The notes under the pieces: model-generated | The model's database searches: none | Told to the model about the DNA's origin: nothing | What the model saw: the letters and a program-made list of their open reading frames with translations, nothing else | Part shown: one piece after another, positions 1 to 6,717 of the stretch | Position numbering within the stretch: position 1 is the stretch's first letter | How the letters are laid out: every line of letters starts with the position of its first letter | Program-made: the position numbers and the translations under genes | NCBI GenBank assembly: GCA_028818385.1 | Contig: JAPPNY010000048.1 | Coordinates: 1 to 46,324 of the forward strand | Reading direction: 5' to 3' | DNA length: 46,324 nucleotides | Source of the DNA: Spirochaetaceae bacterium | Lineage (GTDB): Bacteria; Spirochaetota; Spirochaetia; SZUA-6; Bin103

Positions 1-79
1 TCTCGAATCCTCAATTCAGCCAACTTTCGGGCTGGAGCGCGAATAACCCGGGGTTGATAGCTCCAGGAGGAGAACGGGT

Positions 80-1345
80 ATGTCACAAGAGACTCGCGAC
101 TTGGCGCGGAAACATGGACCCTCCTTTCGGAGGCCGACAGGGGTGTGCGGCCGACGCCTCACGATTCGTACGAAGGCGTCGATGAGACGTGCACTGATTA
201 CCGTTGCGGCCCTCTGTTCACTGGCCTTGGTGACATGGCCCGTGGCCGCCGACCTGGATCCGGCGATTCAGGCCGACCTGCACCTGGTGCAGGCGGAGGA
301 CTTCATTAAAGAAAAGAACTACGTTGCTGCACAAGAGGCCATGAAGAAGATCCTGGTTTTGCAGGAGAAGCACGACCTGAAGATACCGACCGAGTTTCAT
401 TTCAAGTATGCGCAGGTACTGGAGCTGGCGGGTCACTACGAGGAGGCGGTTGCGGCGGTGACCGAATACTTGAAGATCGCGGGCCGGGGCGGCGTGCACT
501 ACCGGGAAGCGTTATCGCTGCTGCACACGGCCACGCAGGGGCTTCAACCGCCGGCCGTGGGGGAGCAGTTTCGCGATTGCGCGGAGTGTCCGGAGATGGT
601 GGTCGTGCCGGCCGGCAGCTACGTGATGGGGTCGCCGTCGTCGGAAGAAGGGAGGTGGGACCACGAAGGACCGCAGCATCGGGTGACCATAGGTGAGCCC
701 TTTGCCGTCGGCACGTACGAGGTGACGTTCGAGGAGTGGGACGCATGCGTGAGCGGCGGCGGTTGCGGCGGCTATGCTCCCGACGCAAGGTGGGGGCGCG
801 GCCGGCGGCCGGTCGCCAACGTGAGTTGGTACGACGCCCAACGGTATGTCGCGTGGCTGCGGCACGAAACCGGCGAGCCATATCGCCTGCTCAGCGAAGC
901 CGAGTGGGAATACGTAGCACGCGCGGGGAGTAGTATGGCGCATTACTGGGGGGAGAGTTCATCAGTTCAGTGCCGATACGAGAACGGGGCTGACCAGACG
1001 ATAAAGGAGAACAGTAGCAATTATACCGATAGCGACGTGGTCTCGTGTGACGACGGTTATTACGGAGCGGCCCCCGCAGGATCATTCAGTCCGAACGGAT
1101 ACGGATTGTACGATGCCTTGGGAAACGTGGCGGAATGGGTCGAGGACTGCTGGAATGACAGCTATCGAGGAGCGCCGTTTGATGGCAGCGCGTGGGAAAG
1201 CGGCAATTGCAGTCGTCGGGTAGTGCGCGGCGGCGCGTGGGCCTTCGGGCCTGTGGGCATGCGCTCCGCGTATCGCGGCTGGGACGGGACCGGGGACCGT
1301 CCCTTCTACGCTGGTTTCCGAGTTGCCCGGACGATCACGCCATGA
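80..1345 (+). CDS. Secreted formylglycine-enzyme-fold (SUMF1/FGE-sulfatase) protein, candidate DGR variable protein
   Basis: The C-terminal part (about residues 172-421, from EMVVVPAGSYVMGS to GFRVAR) is a complete FGE-sulfatase/SUMF1 domain, a C-type-lectin-like fold, with the landmarks LLSEAEWEYVARAG and GLYDALGNVAEWVEDCW. Residues 58-160 look helical and TPR-like. The two cysteines used by true formylglycine-generating enzymes near the C-terminus are absent (the site reads GMRSAYRGWDG), so sulfatase activation is unlikely and ligand binding is more plausible. Two starts compete: ATG 80 has a strong AGGAGGAG ribosome site at 64-73, whereas ATG 182 begins a clean signal peptide (MRRALITVAALCSLALVTWPVAA). 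Export is expected either way. The last 40 residues correspond to the Asn-rich repeat 130 bp downstream in a way that fits DGR mutagenesis. Family call is firm; binding role is inference. Confidence 0.88.
   Translation: MSQETRDLARKHGPSFRRPTGVCGRRLTIRTKASMRRALITVAALCSLALVTWPVAADLDPAIQADLHLVQAEDFIKEKNYVAAQEAMKKILVLQEKHDLKIPTEFHFKYAQVLELAGHYEEAVAAVTEYLKIAGRGGVHYREALSLLHTATQGLQPPAVGEQFRDCAECPEMVVVPAGSYVMGSPSSEEGRWDHEGPQHRVTIGEPFAVGTYEVTFEEWDACVSGGGCGGYAPDARWGRGRRPVANVSWYDAQRYVAWLRHETGEPYRLLSEAEWEYVARAGSSMAHYWGESSSVQCRYENGADQTIKENSSNYTDSDVVSCDDGYYGAAPAGSFSPNGYGLYDALGNVAEWVEDCWNDSYRGAPFDGSAWESGNCSRRVVRGGAWAFGPVGMRSAYRGWDGTGDRPFYAGFRVARTITP
1214..1342 (+). repeat. Variable-repeat-like copy at the 3' end of the FGE-fold gene
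   Basis: This stretch encodes the C-terminal RRVVRGGAW...GFRVAR of the FGE-fold protein. It aligns codon for codon, with one extra codon, to the Asn-rich sequence at 1478-1591. From the shared TGG (1238 and 1502) through the 23-codon core, Asn, Lys and Arg codons of the downstream copy become Ala, Gly, Tyr, Asp, Pro, Phe and Trp here. The flanks are conserved: CGTCGGGT and GGCGGC upstream, and an exact 15-base match GGTTTCCGAGTTGCC (1313-1327) downstream, placed where an initiation-of-mutagenic-homing site would sit. Confidence 0.6.
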
Positions 1346-1436
1346 TTCTTCACCTCCTTCCCGGGGGACAGCCTGTCCTCGTGGTCGACCGCTTCCGGGA
1401 CCTCGATCGGGCCACGGGTCAGGTGAGACCGTGATA

Positions 1437-1478
1437 GACAGGGATAATCCGGCGCGGGAGGGCTTGGCCGTCCCTGTC
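1437..1478. repeat. 8-bp inverted repeat before the template-like repeat
   Basis: GACAGGGA (1437-1444) is an exact inverted match of TCCCTGTC (1471-1478), with a 26-nt GC-rich loop. It lies between the end of the FGE-fold gene and the Asn-rich repeat. DGR loci often carry a hairpin just after the variable repeat, but the usual form has a short loop, so this is only suggestive. A weak terminator is the other reading, though no T-run follows. Confidence 0.3.
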
Positions 1479-1591
1479 GTCGGGTGGTGAGTGGCGGCTC
1501 TTGGAACAGCAAACCCAGGAACCTGCGCTTCGTCAATCGCAACAGGAACGAGACCGGGAACCGCAACAACGTAGGTTTCCGAGTTGCCCAT
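1478..1591 (+). repeat. Candidate DGR template repeat (AAC-rich), non-coding copy of an FGE C-terminus
   Basis: Read in the frame of the upstream gene it gives GGSWNSKPRNLRFVNRNR followed by NETGNRNNVGFRVA, the Asn-rich pattern known from DGR template repeats of FGE-fold targets. It has no start codon of its own and continues to a stop at 1610. Of 24 adenines in the 69-nt core, 20 differ from the copy at 1238-1306, but only 8 of 45 non-adenine positions differ. The non-A differences show that the two copies are not a fresh template/product pair. Alternative: an ordinary truncated FGE paralogue. No reverse transcriptase or Avd gene is visible within the window. Confidence 0.55.
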
Positions 1592-1760
1592 ACGCTCGCA
1601 TGTCGGAGTTGACAGTCTCACGCGGCCGCGGGAATGCGAACGAGCGTCCAGGGACGGGTATGGCGACACGAATGGGGGCGCCTCTTGTTCCGCGATTCGC
1701 GGGAGGGCGCCGCCCACTCGATCAACAGGAACGCGGTTCAGCAGTGCAGGAGGAGAGAGC

Positions 1761-4109
1761 ATGAGTTGGCACGGATCGATCTCTTCCTGTGAACGACACG
1801 GCTTGTCTCGGACATGCCGGCTGTGCGTTCTTGTCCTGGGCCTTATGGCCTTGACGATGCATCTGCCAGCGCCTGCTGATGCACGCATTCTCAGCAGCTT
1901 GCTGCTGCTCATCGATACGTCGGGAAGCATGGACGAGGAGATCGGCAGTGGGAGTGCCGAGATCAAGCTCGAAGCCGCGAAGCAGGCGGCGATCGCCGCG
2001 GTCGACCGCGCGACGGCGAGCGGCACCGCGGAAGTGGCTGTGCTCGCGTTCGAGGGCGGCTGTCACGCGCCCGTCTCACGATATATCGAATTCACAACAG
2101 ACGTCGATCGGCTGACGCGCTTCATCGACAGCTTGCAGACCGGCGGCGGTACGCCCATGGCGGAGGCCGTCCTGTTCGCGAACCGGTTCATGCGCGACCA
2201 CGGCGATCCTGCAGCGAACTCGCAGATGATCGTGCTGCTAGCTGACGGCGGCAACGACTGCGGAGACGTGGCGCAGGCGATGGCGGAGTTGCAGGCCGCC
2301 GGCATCGTGTTCCGTCACGAGACGGTGGGATTCGGCATCGAGCCCGCGTCCGAAGCCGCCAGCGAGCTGCGCCACGTCGCAACCGCAAGCGGCGGTGAAT
2401 ACCACCATGCCGCCAGCGCCACGCAGCTCGCCGACGTGTTCATGGAGTTCGTCGACACCATGACGGTGATCGACCTGTTGGGGTCGTTCGGCATCGGCAC
2501 GTCCCGCGACGCTTCGTCAGCATCGCCGCCCGCCGGCTCGACACCCGACTCAACGGCTCAGAGTACGCCCGGTCGCGACAGCGACACCGGATCGGTTACG
2601 GATCTGATCGGTACGTTCACGGTCGAAGATCCGAAAGAGACTGCGGGTGCGCTTGCGATCGACACCGACAAGGGTGCGGCATGGGGGTGGGCCGCTGGCT
2701 ATCCCACAGTGGGGGAGGCCGAACGAGAGGCGCTTGCCGAGTGCGGCGCAGGCTGCCGGATCGTGGTGACCTTCGAGGAGGGCTGCGCCGCGTATGCCGT
2801 CGATCGCAGTCCGGGCCGATCGGTAGCCGCTTGGGCGTCCGATTTCGAGTCCAGGATCGAGGCGACCGAGGCTGCGCTCGCCGAGTGTGCGAGGCAAGGC
2901 GGTACAGATTGTATTGTGCGCGTGTGGGCTTGTGAGGACGGAACGGGGGGTGCCGTGTCCGGGAGCGCGACCGGCGGGCCTGTGCCCGGCGCCGACGACG
3001 ACCAAGCGGGCCGGCGCGAGACTGCGGGCGCGCTTGCGATCGATAGCGGCCAAGGCGAGGCGTGGGGGTGGGCTGCCGGCCATGCCACGGTGGCGCAGGC
3101 GGAACGTGAGGCGCTTGCCGGGTGCGGCGACGAGTGCCAGATCGTTGTACGTTTCGACTTCGGTTGCGCGTCGTATGCGGCGGACCAGACTCCTGGCAGC
3201 ACGGTCTTCGGCTGGGCGACCGAGTTCGAATCCAGGATCGAGGCGGCCGATGCGGCGCTCGCCGAGTGCGCCCGCAGGGGCGGTGAGGACTGTCTTGTGC
3301 GCGTGTGGGCGTGCGGCAATGGAACCGGCAACGGCGCATCCGGACGCGCGTCTGCAGTCCGTTCGCCCGGTGGCGGTGACGATCAAGACGGACGGGACGA
3401 GACTGCGGGCGCGCTTGCGATCGACAGCCCTCAGGGCGAGGCATGGGGCTGGGGTGCCGGCTATGCCACCGTGGCGGAAGCGGAACGTGAGGCGCTTGCG
3501 AGATGCGGCGAAGAGTGCCAGGTCGTGGTGAGATTCGAGGAGGGCTGCGCGGCGTATGCGGCCGACCAGACGCCGGGCAGCACGGTCGTCGCCCCGGCGT
3601 CCGGGTTCGATTCCGGGTTCGATGCGACTGCGGTTGCGCTCGACCAGTGCGCCCGAAGGGGCGGTGAAGATTGCCTTGTGCGCGTGTGGGCGTGCGACAA
3701 TGGAACCGGGAACGGCGCGTCCGGGCGCGGGTCCGCAGGCCGTTCGCCCGATACCGGCGACGATCAAGACGGACGGGACGAGACTGCGGGCGCGCTTGCG
3801 ATCGACAGCCCTCAGGGTGAGGCATGGGCTTGGGCTGCCGGCTATGCCACCGTAGCGGAAGCGGAACGTGAAGCGCTTGCAGGGTGCGGCGAAGAGTGCC
3901 GGATCGTGGTGAAATTCGAGGAGGGTTGCGCGGCATATGCGGCCGACCAGACGCCCGGCAGCACGGTCGTCGCCCCGGCGTCCGGGTTCGATTCCGGGTT
4001 TGATGCGACTGAGGCTGCGCTCGACGAGTGCGCCAGGAGAGGCGGCGCGGACTGTCTCGTGCTTGTGTGGGCATGTGATGACGGAACCGGGCTCGAACCC
4101 GAGGAGTGA
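1761..4109 (+). CDS. Secreted von Willebrand factor A protein with four DUF4189 repeats
   Basis: The product is 782 aa. The start at 1761 is set by AGGAGGAGAG a few bases upstream and opens on a signal peptide (hydrophobic about residues 20-42); earlier in-frame starts lack this. A vWA domain follows, with the MIDAS motif DTSGSM at residues 52-57, a GGGTPMAEAV loop and LLADGGNDCGD, so metal-dependent adhesion or binding is expected outside the cytoplasm. A short linker leads to four copies of a cysteine-rich DUF4189 module (units begin near residues 293, 420, 547 and 674), each opening with ETAGALAID and containing AEREALA, CxxxC, VVxFxxGCAxYA and VRVWAC motifs. Units three and four are nearly identical. 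DUF4189 function is unknown. The gene is co-oriented with the FGE-fold gene. It may serve in surface interaction or envelope surveillance. Confidence 0.9.
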   Translation: MSWHGSISSCERHGLSRTCRLCVLVLGLMALTMHLPAPADARILSSLLLLIDTSGSMDEEIGSGSAEIKLEAAKQAAIAAVDRATASGTAEVAVLAFEGGCHAPVSRYIEFTTDVDRLTRFIDSLQTGGGTPMAEAVLFANRFMRDHGDPAANSQMIVLLADGGNDCGDVAQAMAELQAAGIVFRHETVGFGIEPASEAASELRHVATASGGEYHHAASATQLADVFMEFVDTMTVIDLLGSFGIGTSRDASSASPPAGSTPDSTAQSTPGRDSDTGSVTDLIGTFTVEDPKETAGALAIDTDKGAAWGWAAGYPTVGEAEREALAECGAGCRIVVTFEEGCAAYAVDRSPGRSVAAWASDFESRIEATEAALAECARQGGTDCIVRVWACEDGTGGAVSGSATGGPVPGADDDQAGRRETAGALAIDSGQGEAWGWAAGHATVAQAEREALAGCGDECQIVVRFDFGCASYAADQTPGSTVFGWATEFESRIEAADAALAECARRGGEDCLVRVWACGNGTGNGASGRASAVRSPGGGDDQDGRDETAGALAIDSPQGEAWGWGAGYATVAEAEREALARCGEECQVVVRFEEGCAAYAADQTPGSTVVAPASGFDSGFDATAVALDQCARRGGEDCLVRVWACDNGTGNGASGRGSAGRSPDTGDDQDGRDETAGALAIDSPQGEAWAWAAGYATVAEAEREALAGCGEECRIVVKFEEGCAAYAADQTPGSTVVAPASGFDSGFDATEAALDECARRGGADCLVLVWACDDGTGLEPEE
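2637..4109 (+). repeat. Tandem 381-bp repeat array (DUF4189 units)
   Basis: The marker GAGACTGCGGG recurs at 2637, 3018, 3399 and 3780, giving a period of exactly 381 bp (127 codons) three times. The last unit is shortened at the C-terminus. Units 3 and 4 share long identical stretches, for example around the AIDSPQGEAW and ADQTPGSTVVAPASG codons, so the array has expanded or been homogenised recently. All units stay in frame. Confidence 0.93.
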
Positions 4110-4256
4110 CCGTAAGCGCCCAAGTACCACAGCGCGGTATGGCACGGTCGTCGAGCGGCCCGTCTACGGCGGGTCCACTTCGCCGATTGCCAAGTCGCCG
4201 GTGCCGGAATCGCCGGTGTTCAACCCCTGGTAGCCGTGTTCGTCGAGTGACCAGGA

Positions 4257-4724
4257 TCAGTTGCGCAAGCCGAGGTTCTTGATCGCGTTGGCAAGCGCCG
4301 CATCCTCGGTGGTCCCGGCGCCGGCGACGATGGAATGAACGAGTACGACGAGTTGGAACTCCGTCTGGATGAAGGTCCAGTAGCCGCTCGTGAACGCCCA
4401 GGTATCGCAGTACGAACCATCGATCGCCTCGCCATGCTGGTAGACGGACTGACCTATCAGGTGGCCGTATTCGCTCTGCAGCGTCTGTCCACCTCTGCAC
4501 GCGCGGCTTTTGACGCTTCCGTTCTCGATGCACGTTCCACGAGCGCATACTTGATCGTCGTACGGAACTCGACGTCGTCTCCGGCCTTGCCGTGTAACAG
4601 GAAGCAAACGCTTGCCGGGCGCCGCGGCGTCGCTCCTCTGCCAGCCGTCCGTTCGAACCTCCGCGTGTTTCCGCACTTCGACGCCCATTTCCAAGATGAA
4701 AGCATCGGCCTCACGTCGCGGCAC
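4257..4724 (-). pseudogene. Probable frameshifted gene, function unknown
   Basis: Coding-like sequence switches frame twice. The main frame (GTG 4724 to TGA 4257) reads AFILEMGVEVRKHAEVRTDG, then a neighbouring frame carries the plausible CFLLHGKAGDDVEFRTTIKY segment, and the first frame resumes with GQSVYQHGEAIDGSYCDTWA and ends AIKNLGLRN. The middle of the main frame is an implausible arginine string. A pair of compensating one-base indels would explain this, from decay or assembly error. It lies downstream of the collar-like gene on the same strand, so they may once have been co-transcribed. No family is recognised. Confidence 0.4.
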
Positions 4725-4784
4725 CGGACGCGCGGCTCAGCCTGTCCCCGCCGAACACACAATCAGGATGTGTTACGCGCGTTT

Positions 4785-5324
4785 TCAATACGTGAGAGCA
4801 ATGTATGGGGGCATGATTTCGAAGGGCTTGTCACCCCCGGCACGATCCGTGACGTTGGTTGCGTCCTTTGCACCGAACTCACTAGACGTCGTGTCTATGT
4901 GTTGTGGCGAATGCCTCCCTGACGAGAAGACGTAGTCGTGGTCATGGGACGGCATTTCCTCCAGCGACAATCGGTGTGAGCGACTTCCGCCTTCCTCGTT
5001 AAGAGCAAGAACGGCAACGTCATTTCCATAGCGATCGTGCTCCGTGTGGCGTCCCGCGCCAACGATGAACCTTCCTCGGGCTTCGACGAAATCTACCCAC
5101 CCTTCCGGGCAGGAATCCGTGACAAATGCGACCACTGCATCCGTCATTGGGCCCGGCGAGGCAAAGGGCTCTTCCGGGGCGTCGCAGGTCGGCGCAAGTA
5201 TTGCGCCATCAGCGCATACGATGGCTGTGCCGCGGACCATCTGGACGAGAACGATTAATACAGCCACCACCAATGCAACGGAAAGAAGCGGAAGCGGAAT
5301 TCTCCTGATGATATCACCGATCAT
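4785..5324 (-). CDS. Membrane-anchored phage-tail-collar-like protein
   Basis: The protein is 179 aa. Residues 11-31 form one strong transmembrane segment (PLPLLSVALVVAVLIVLVQM), followed by an extracytoplasmic part. The sequence CPEGWVDFVEARGRFIVGAG, then LSLEEMPSHDHDYVF and the ending FEIMPPYIALTY are hallmarks of the tail-collar/receptor-tip fold of phage tail fibres. The start is supported by AGGAGG seven bases upstream. No other tail genes surround it, so a domesticated cell-surface use is more likely than a prophage remnant. A sigma-70-like promoter lies about 180 bp upstream. The role is unknown; sugar or receptor binding is inferred from the family. Confidence 0.75.
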   Translation of the reverse strand: MIGDIIRRIPLPLLSVALVVAVLIVLVQMVRGTAIVCADGAILAPTCDAPEEPFASPGPMTDAVVAFVTDSCPEGWVDFVEARGRFIVGAGRHTEHDRYGNDVAVLALNEEGGSRSHRLSLEEMPSHDHDYVFSSGRHSPQHIDTTSSEFGAKDATNVTDRAGGDKPFEIMPPYIALTY

Positions 5325-5757
5325 ATTAGTCCTCCTGTTCGTTCGACAAGGAACCGACCGACGTTCTCAGCTCTGCCCGGGATCTCTCAGAGCGATCTCC
5401 CGGTCGATGTCATCGTATGGAACCCGCGACGCTACATGGATCTGAACATGACATGTCGTCTCAGAGAGTCTGGGTTCCAAGATACATTTCCATCAAGCGA
5501 CCGGCTATAGCCGATTCTCGTAGGGAGGTCAACCGTACGAAATGCCTCACGAAAAGAGTCTCGCCCTGCTGGATGCGCTGCGCGCGCAATACGTTCCCGC
5601 CCATAGATCTCTCTCCTCGCCAGTGTCAGCGTTGTTGGTCGAGCGGCGACGTCCACCGCCGCTCGTCTCGGAAACGATGGCATGGCCTCGGCGTCGAATC
5701 CGCGCTGACTGGCTGAGGCTGTGGAGCAAGCTTCGGAGCGCTCGACTAGGCTCAGCC
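5325..5757. other. Leader and intergenic stretch upstream of the collar-like gene
   Basis: No confident gene is seen. It holds a minus-strand promoter candidate (5504-5532), a roughly 170-nt leader to the collar gene, and on the minus strand a short broken peptide reading resembling an FGE C-terminus (GNVSWNPDSLR in one frame, then HVASRVPYDDI in another, about 5385-5490). A 47-codon ORF with a good ribosome site (GAGGAG before ATG 5604, minus, ending 5461) overlaps the promoter and is judged doubtful. Confidence 0.4.
5504..5532 (-). promoter_or_regulatory. Sigma-70-like promoter for the collar-like gene
   Basis: On the minus strand TTGACC (5532-5527) and TATAGC (5509-5504) are separated by exactly 17 bp. 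Transcription would start near 5497 and run into the collar-like gene at 5324. Confidence 0.5.
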
Positions 5758-6456
5758 CTACATACCTTGTTGCTCATCTCGGAAGTTGCGTTCATTGAAC
5801 AAGCCCTTGAGAGCATGTTGAATGAAATCTTCTTGAGTAGGGTCTATTTGCTCTGACCTGTAGTCATAGTATAGGAGAAAGGGCTTCGACTCCATGTAGC
5901 AGTCTATCGTGCCGAGTTCGTATCCCTCAATGATGATCGCTGTGTAGCGCCCATCAAGGTATTTTCCAATCTCTCTTCTCTTCGCAAACTGCATATTGAT
6001 TGTGTATGACACGGACAGCGGATCAGTACTCAAATGTAGACTCACATGATTTCTCCATCGACCGAACAGCAACCTCCTTTCGCTATAACCCAGGAAGGTG
6101 CCATGAATCGCATCTATTTTCCTTTCGTTGTAATGTGACTTCCAACTTCCTTGCCAAGATCCAGACACTTCGCCGCCGACGCCACCTACGATCGAGAGAA
6201 GAATTCTGTCTGCGTAATGCGTTCCGAGTCTTGAAGTGTCAGACGACGCCTGAATGTTGAGGTTGCATGACCAAAGACCATTAATGGGCCTCGGTATTAG
6301 AACTATATCGGCAAGTAAGACCGCAAATAACGTAACGAAGAGTCCGGCAGAAAGGCTCGAAATGAACGGTACTATGTGGTTGCTTGGCTGGCGATCGCAT
6401 ACGATCTTAAGACCATCTGAAGTGCGTCTGTTCTTGATCGTCAGTTTGATACTCAT
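5758..6456 (-). CDS. Low-GC single-pass membrane protein, unknown function
   Basis: The 232-aa product has a basic cytoplasmic N-terminus, one transmembrane segment at about residues 31-54 (VPFISSLSAGLFVTLFAVLL) and an extracytoplasmic remainder with GLWSCNLNIQ, SGSWQGSW and HGTFLGY motifs suggesting a small beta-rich domain. No family is recognised. Base composition is clearly more AT-rich than the core genes, with codons such as ATA, AGA and TTA, which points to horizontal acquisition. The ribosome site is weak. It has the same strand as the collar-like gene 430 bp downstream. Confidence 0.6.
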   Translation of the reverse strand: MSIKLTIKNRRTSDGLKIVCDRQPSNHIVPFISSLSAGLFVTLFAVLLADIVLIPRPINGLWSCNLNIQASSDTSRLGTHYADRILLSIVGGVGGEVSGSWQGSWKSHYNERKIDAIHGTFLGYSERRLLFGRWRNHVSLHLSTDPLSVSYTINMQFAKRREIGKYLDGRYTAIIIEGYELGTIDCYMESKPFLLYYDYRSEQIDPTQEDFIQHALKGLFNERNFRDEQQGM

Positions 6457-6717
6457 CGGTCTCTGCTCGCTTGGCCGCTATCGTAGGTTGCGTCGCAGCG
6501 AGAGCCACGACGTTATCGAGAGCGAATTCCTCTTCATCTAGGTATCCCTCGCTCGCTACGATCTTGTCGCCTTGTCGGTTGACGAGGCGTACATCTTACC
6601 GTTTCACTGGAAGCAAGTAGGATTGCCGTTCTCCTTTGTTCGAACCTCGGGTTCAACCCCTGCGCTACGCGGGCCGCTCGAACTGTCCGCGCGTCCGGCG
6701 TGTGCCGGATCTGCTCG

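Noticed and set aside
80..1345. Active formylglycine-generating enzyme for the sulfatase at 31267
   Set aside because: The two C-terminal catalytic cysteines of true FGEs are missing, and the protein is exported while the sulfatase lacks a signal peptide.
2550..4548. Long minus-strand open frames (over 500 aa) across the DUF4189 array
   Set aside because: They are Arg/Pro-rich mirror frames of the repeated plus-strand gene; their repetition follows the 381-bp array and no domain or start site is seen.
5461..5604. 47-codon minus-strand ORF with a good ribosome site
   Set aside because: It overlaps the better-supported promoter of the collar-like gene and has no recognisable composition or motif.
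6630..6690. tRNA-like GGTTCGAAC on the minus strand
   Set aside because: A T-loop-like nonamer is present, but no acceptor stem or anticodon arm can be drawn around it.
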